Below, in pieces: positions 58,766-64,000 of a stretch of DNA of 64,000 nt. The stretch is taken from contig NW_019091453.1 of NCBI RefSeq assembly GCF_001949145.1, positions 289,068 through 353,067 on the forward strand, given 5' to 3'. Position numbers and translations under genes: made by a program. Numbering within the stretch: the first letter of the stretch is position 1; each line of letters starts with the position of its first letter. The notes beneath the pieces were generated by a model. That model was not told the DNA's origin and made no database searches. It worked only from the letters and a program-made list of their open reading frames with translations. The stretch comes from Acanthaster planci (Eukaryota; Echinodermata; Asteroidea; Valvatida; Acanthasteridae).

Positions 58766-61700
58766 GGCCCACATCAGAGAGAAAGTGGTGTTAAAAGGAA
58801 CTCAAAACGTTTGAACTTGCAACAAATAATTTGTGTGCAACAATGCATTATATGTTCTCTTGCAGACGCCTGGTAAGGTGCAGTTTAACTCTAATTTTCA
58901 CACTGAACATTCGAATTTGCCAAAACAAACACCCAAAAGCTCACAGTCACTCAAAAATTGTTGCAGACGTAACAATATGCAATCTACATAGGTCTAAGTA
59001 ACTATTGTTTACCTAAAAAAAGTATTTTTTTGATGAGGTGTACAGCCATTGTATGCGTCGTAAGTATACAATGACGTCACGTTCGTCAACAAACCCGCGG
59101 GTGGCGCGCTATTGTTAAGAGGCCTTGGCTTTTGTGTGGTCAAGATATCGTCAAGAGTCAGTAAAAACCCCAAACAGAACATCTCAAAATAGAAAATTAC
59201 GTTTGTTGATTCAGCACTAAACAGTGCTGACAACTTCTTCAGTATAGACATTTTGTCTTCCTTGCTCAGCATATTGTATAATGACGACCACAATGCATCA
59301 TTGAAGATTTAAAGCAACACAGCTCTTGACGTTTCCTTTTTTTTTAGCATGTGACGGAAAGATCTGTCGAGTTGAAAAGAATGCCGATAGTTAATTCCAT
59401 TACGTAAAATGCACAGTGATAGGATGGAAAACAGTTGTCATAATCCGTCTATTGCAAAACGTACTGAAAGTTACCAAAATATCTCGTCATGAGGTCGGTA
59501 ACCAAAACCTTGTTTAGAGACCACAAGGGTTTGTTTACTGCAAGTACAATATATCACGTGAAACATCCACACAAACCACAGATGAAGTCCTCGGAATACC
59601 ATCGAGACCGATTTTAAAATGCATGGCACCTTACATTCTGGGTATTCATACTACAAACACATGTATAAAACCAATGCTTATCATAAGAATATAGCAAAGT
59701 GGGTGCAGAGTCAGAGAGTGGTTGAATCTGTGGCCGAGACACAATGCTAAAAAGGAACCGAAGCCTCCTGGCAGAAAATGTCAACTGTGGTGTATATTAT
59801 TTCGCTCTTGAGTGAAGTCTGTGAGCAATACAAGGTTTTCGCAAATGAACAGCAAACAAATGAAGGTAAACAGTTTATGCATTTTCCATAGAGAAGACCC
59901 AGAAGAGTTATCAAAGCTCCTATGGAAGACAGTTTCAGTATTATGGGGAAAATATGACTAATTATTAATGTACGCGCAACACTGCAAGAGTGACTTACTG
60001 CAATCGCCAGTTCCATGTGACACCACCGGCCAGCAAATCAGACTTTGGTCGGAGTGTCTCATATTATCTCACGTTATCTCATCACCTGTCGTGAGAAAAG
60101 GCAGTCGTGTGTCGGAAACCGGGTCATACGAGATGACGTCACATAATGGTATAAGTGTAAAAAAAAGTGGCCAATTCTTTGAATAATATCCGACAGCTCA
60201 AATTTACTTCGTTTGTATTATTTTCATTTACACAATTGATATACCTGTCATCACGACAAATGAATCGACCACAACAGTATAGGTCGAAGGTCTGAATCCA
60301 TCCTTTACTTAGTTCAGGTTACAGATCCACACAGTTTTACTTTCAACTTTTCCTCCTCGTTATGACTAATTATCATACTTGGACTAAAGGGAAACGTATT
60401 GCAATAACACTGATTAGGCAATGACATACACGCAATGTAAGTTAATGCATCGGCCAGGCAGACTCAATTCATCGATTCGTTCATCAATTTCCCAATACAA
60501 CGTTAAATCTGCAAATATTCTCGGTAAAAAGCATGCAATGCCATGCATTTGCCACATCAATTAAGAATGAAAATAGGGCTTCAGAAAAGGAACATTGCCA
60601 TAGACTGAAATAATAATACATGTACTTAAAACACTGACCCTTTCAATTCCAAGAGTATATACCACGTGACATACAAATCTATCAAGAATGATTAGTTTGA
60701 CCATTTTTTTATGAAGGAGCACTGTATTTCATGGTCCATGACGTCTTGCATTGCTTTGTGGTCAGGGCTGAAAGCTGGAAATCCATTTTCAGGAAATTTT
60801 TTTCCAATCTTGTTTAATGGAAGAGAGAGAAATCGTCTGGTTCCGGAGGCTGATAAGGCTTACACGATTGCAAACTGCGCACATCCAGTTACAACACTCT
60901 CGCAGCCGGACACGTAACAATCATTCCTTGATTACGACGCGGATGCGATACTTTTGGGTCAACAGCGAGGGGGGAATTGTTCACATCGCTGTGCTTCCGT
61001 AAAACAGCCGACCAGTTCCTGGAAATCACTCACGCTGTCAACTGCTTCGCTTGCAAAGTCCACATAACGCACCACAGGGATGCCTGAATTGAAACAAAAT
61101 ACGAATCACAATGTCGGAAGTACACTGGACAGGTATAGATGAGACATAATTTTTACGGGCTCTACAGGAAACAGGTTGTTGCCCAAGCCTTTCTTGTTAG
61201 AGTTTCGTTTCCGATTTCAGAAGTGAATTTCCCCCTTTCTTGGTTCAGTCATCTCTCTCCAGTTCGCGGAAGATAAAACTTGAAAGTAATGTCATTTATT
61301 TTAACACTCACCGAAGCCTCATCACTATTTGAATTTGAAATAGCATCAGTATAAAGCCAGTCTCTTATCTCAGAAATGCGTTGCACTTCTCTGTTTTGTT
61401 TTATCATTTTAGAACGGCTAATAAGTTTTCAAATCACCATCGGTATAGATATCAATTCAACTATACCAGGAATGCGAAAGTGGGACTTCGAGTAGAAAAT
61501 TCCCCAGGAAGTTAATTCTCTCTGTAGTTTCCATAACATTATTCTATAGCTCTTTTTTTCTCTAAAAGAAATTATTGCTTTATAGATATAAGTAGCGAAC
61601 TCGAAACTATCTTGTTCGTTTTACGGATTAGATTTCGTACAAATCAGACTTGCCATCTTTGAAAATGATTTTTTTTCTACCATAGAAGAAGAAATCAGTG

Positions 61701-63800
61701 GAACAGGCGCAAAGCACGACCACGTATAAAAAACTACAGAAAAATACTACCGTGGCGTCACACATACGATTTAGGAGTTACGTTGGACCGTCGAAAAAAA
61801 TTCCACAACAGTGTGACGTCATGAATCGGACCGCCACGCACACTATGGTTGATATGACCCATTACAATAATTTTGCGTGTTTATCAAAAACACGTAATGT
61901 TCAAAAAGTTCATACATGGAACTTTTTTTCTTGTTTTTCCTAAACCATGATTTCATACCCCTTTTCAGTGGAATACCTCACTGGAAATACATTGATCGGC
62001 ACGGCCCAGACACGTGGATATTTTTTTTCTTCAAAAGTTACAAAGCAAAGCCGCTGCGATTGGTGAGTTGTGACGCCACTTTCCATATTCGGGCAATGAC
62101 GGCCACCAACGCATCAACGCGTCAGCTGCGGTACCGCTTCGCACACAGCAGGAGACCACGTTTTGCGGTCCACATGGGTCCTAAATAAGAAATTCGATGA
62201 CACATGACTTGTGTGGAATGACATTACGCCCTTCACACAGTGACATCATGAATTTCGATTCTCCCGTCCAGAGGGCGATAAATTGTTCCAAAATTTATTT
62301 TGTGGCCCGTACTTTTTGGCCCTGCAAAAATTATGTATAAGATTGGGAAATGCCGTCTATGTAGTGCACTCTTGCACGCAATTTGGCGTGCCAGGAGCCA
62401 CAAATCGCCTGCTGCAAATGCACGTTCACCTACACAACGACGGTCAATCAATTAAATGAAAACAACGCCCTCCAAGGCTTTTCAAACCGTTTTCTTGGAA
62501 ATCAATTCATCTTGATCCCTAATTAAACAAGTATGTTTAACACACAACCATCACCTTGAAATCTTGCTTCTTTCGCCGACTTTTTGAAAATGCAGTGTCG
62601 CACATACAGCGGCTTGGGAGAACATGTAAGTTGGTCTTGGCCTTTAAGTTTCAACAATCTTCGTTTCATTCAGTCCGTATACGGGAACACCTTGACAATA
62701 CGGTACAAGGGGCCAACCACAATTCCTGGAGTCCCAGTTCCAATGTTTTCTGAGACCATTGGTTAATTCACCAACTTTCTACAAAAAAGCGCCCCGACAA
62801 CACCCTAATGTTGAAGAGTTCCTGGTAAAAGGAATGCTCAGTGCAAATGCCGGCAGCCCCTCCTCATGCTATCGCAGAAACAACAAATCCTTGTATGACG
62901 TCAAACTCCACGTCTACAGACAGTGACGTCAGTAGACAACATTCAAAACAATGACACCCCCTTCCCCGTAAGACCTGAAGCCTGTCTCCTTTTAGACAGC
63001 GTTCCGGAGGAAGCTAAGTCATATCATTGCAACTAGAGCTATATTCGCAATGGATGTTTCTCCGAACTCGTTTTCGAGAGCTGAATAGCCAGAAAGCAAA
63101 GGGACAATGTCTCGAAAAGTGAAAGGGTAGAGTCAATAATTAACTGCTTGTTTATGGCGTATTAGCATGAGTCTAAATGTGTTCCGACCCAGTTTGGTCA
63201 ATACCACAATCAATAATCATAGTGCTCGGTACAAGTAATGTTGGGAAGTTCGAAATCCACTTACCACCGGAACACAGAAAATGCCCAGAACTGTACCCAC
63301 GCAGGTCGGGGGGGGGGGATATCGCTTCCATGTTAATTGGACCATCCGGGCGTCCAAAGATACTCAGTAATGTTACCAGGAGGGGAAAAACACACAAAAA
63401 ATCGGAAACTAAACAAATAAACGAGTTTACGAGGCAAACATACTAAATTTATCCCGTACAGGGTCCGGCCTCTGACAAGAAGTGCATTAGTCTCCTTACC
63501 TTGAGTTTTGAATTGATAGTGTTGACGACTAGTCAAATGACAAATTCGTTTTACACAGCTTTAGGCTTGGGTCCACATAGCTGATGTTTCGAATATGCAC
63601 TGATTTTTCACTATTTTGATTTCTGTGCACACACAGCTTTAGCATGGTCTCTAATAAATAGACGAGAGCTTAAAAAGCTGATGATGCCGAAGTTTAAGTT
63701 GCTTACTGGGAAGTGCAGTGGCGCTTGGTTCACAATCTGGAAACCAGCGGAGCTCGCAGCGTTTGTATTCATTCGTAATCTTGTTTCGTGTAACTGGCTC
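58766..63800. other. Stretch without recognised genes
   Basis: AT-rich intergenic sequence. Small frames on both strands lack domain signatures. A G10 run lies near 63310. No RNA gene or structured repeat was seen. Confidence 0.35.
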
Positions 63801-63802
63801 TA

Positions 63803-64000
63803 TGGGTGCAGACCACTAATTCAAGTGAGAATTTCTGACCAGCTCATTAGCATTAAAAGTGCCCCCACAGTATCTTTTGAAAAAGGAGATTGTTTGGCCC
63901 CCAAAAAGGTGAGATTGTGTAAATCGTCGCCAGGATCAACCCCCTGGGTCTCTGAGCTTTCATATGAGGGCAGAAGGGCTGAAAACAACGGTTGAAAAAT
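63803..64000 (-). repeat. Dispersed repeat family R3, copy 2 (inverted, cut by window end)
   Basis: The reverse complement matches 31403-31606. Shared blocks include TGCAGACCACTAATTCAAG, CAGCTCATTAGCATTAAA, GTGAGATTGTGTAAATC and GAGCTTTCATATGAG. The element continues past the end of the window. Confidence 0.8.

Noticed and set aside
58517-58876. 119-codon ORF as a gene
   Set aside because: No recognised domain, an equally open opposite strand, and composition explained by the GC-rich island.

Overview
This is animal nuclear DNA: intron-rich genes with GT-AG junctions, long AT-rich non-coding stretches, many short inverted-repeat elements, and two assembly gaps (14138-14951 and 31162-31294). 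Abundant TACATGTA-type runs, Ty3/Gypsy debris and SWIM/YqaJ transposon debris suggest a marine invertebrate, probably a deuterostome such as an echinoderm or hemichordate. The species cannot be fixed from the sequence. All intergenic features here are eukaryotic, and no operon or CRISPR is present.

Three protein-coding genes were reconstructed exon by exon, with every intron phase checked. (1) 434-9178, plus strand: the last ten exons of an M28 glutamate carboxypeptidase II-like metallopeptidase (FOLH1/NAALAD family). Its 5' part lies outside the window. (2) 20658-29568 (or 29649), minus strand: a complete eight-exon tubulin tyrosine ligase gene (TTL). One intron is of the GC-AG type and one contains a perfect 85-bp hairpin. 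(3) 38148-39636, plus strand: a complete two-exon tristetraprolin/ZFP36L1-type CCCH zinc-finger gene. Its probable 3' UTR carries the AU-rich elements that this protein family itself binds. Genes 1 and 2 converge; genes 2 and 3 are divergent, about 8.6 kb apart.

The interval between genes 1 and 2 (9.2-20.6 kb) is a mobile-element graveyard. It holds a piggyBac-like TTAA MITE, several palindromic elements, a 23-bp minisatellite broken by the first gap, a decayed Ty3/Gypsy pol, a frameshifted SWIM/YqaJ pseudogene, and an internally deleted LTR element whose primer-binding site matches tRNA-Leu(UAG). Introns hold a tRNA-derived SINE and further MITEs.

The 30-38 kb interval holds a GC-rich hairpin element, GACTCGAGTC clusters, a (TTTG)n microsatellite and a probable ZFP36L1 promoter. 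From about 41.5 kb to the end I found no recognisable gene. That stretch has one MITE and some GC-richer islands that could be regulatory. At the very end sits an inverted copy of a repeat that also lies beside the second gap. No clearly new biological system is evident; the best leads are the perfect intronic hairpin, the dispersed repeat families and the substituted S1' lysine of the peptidase.
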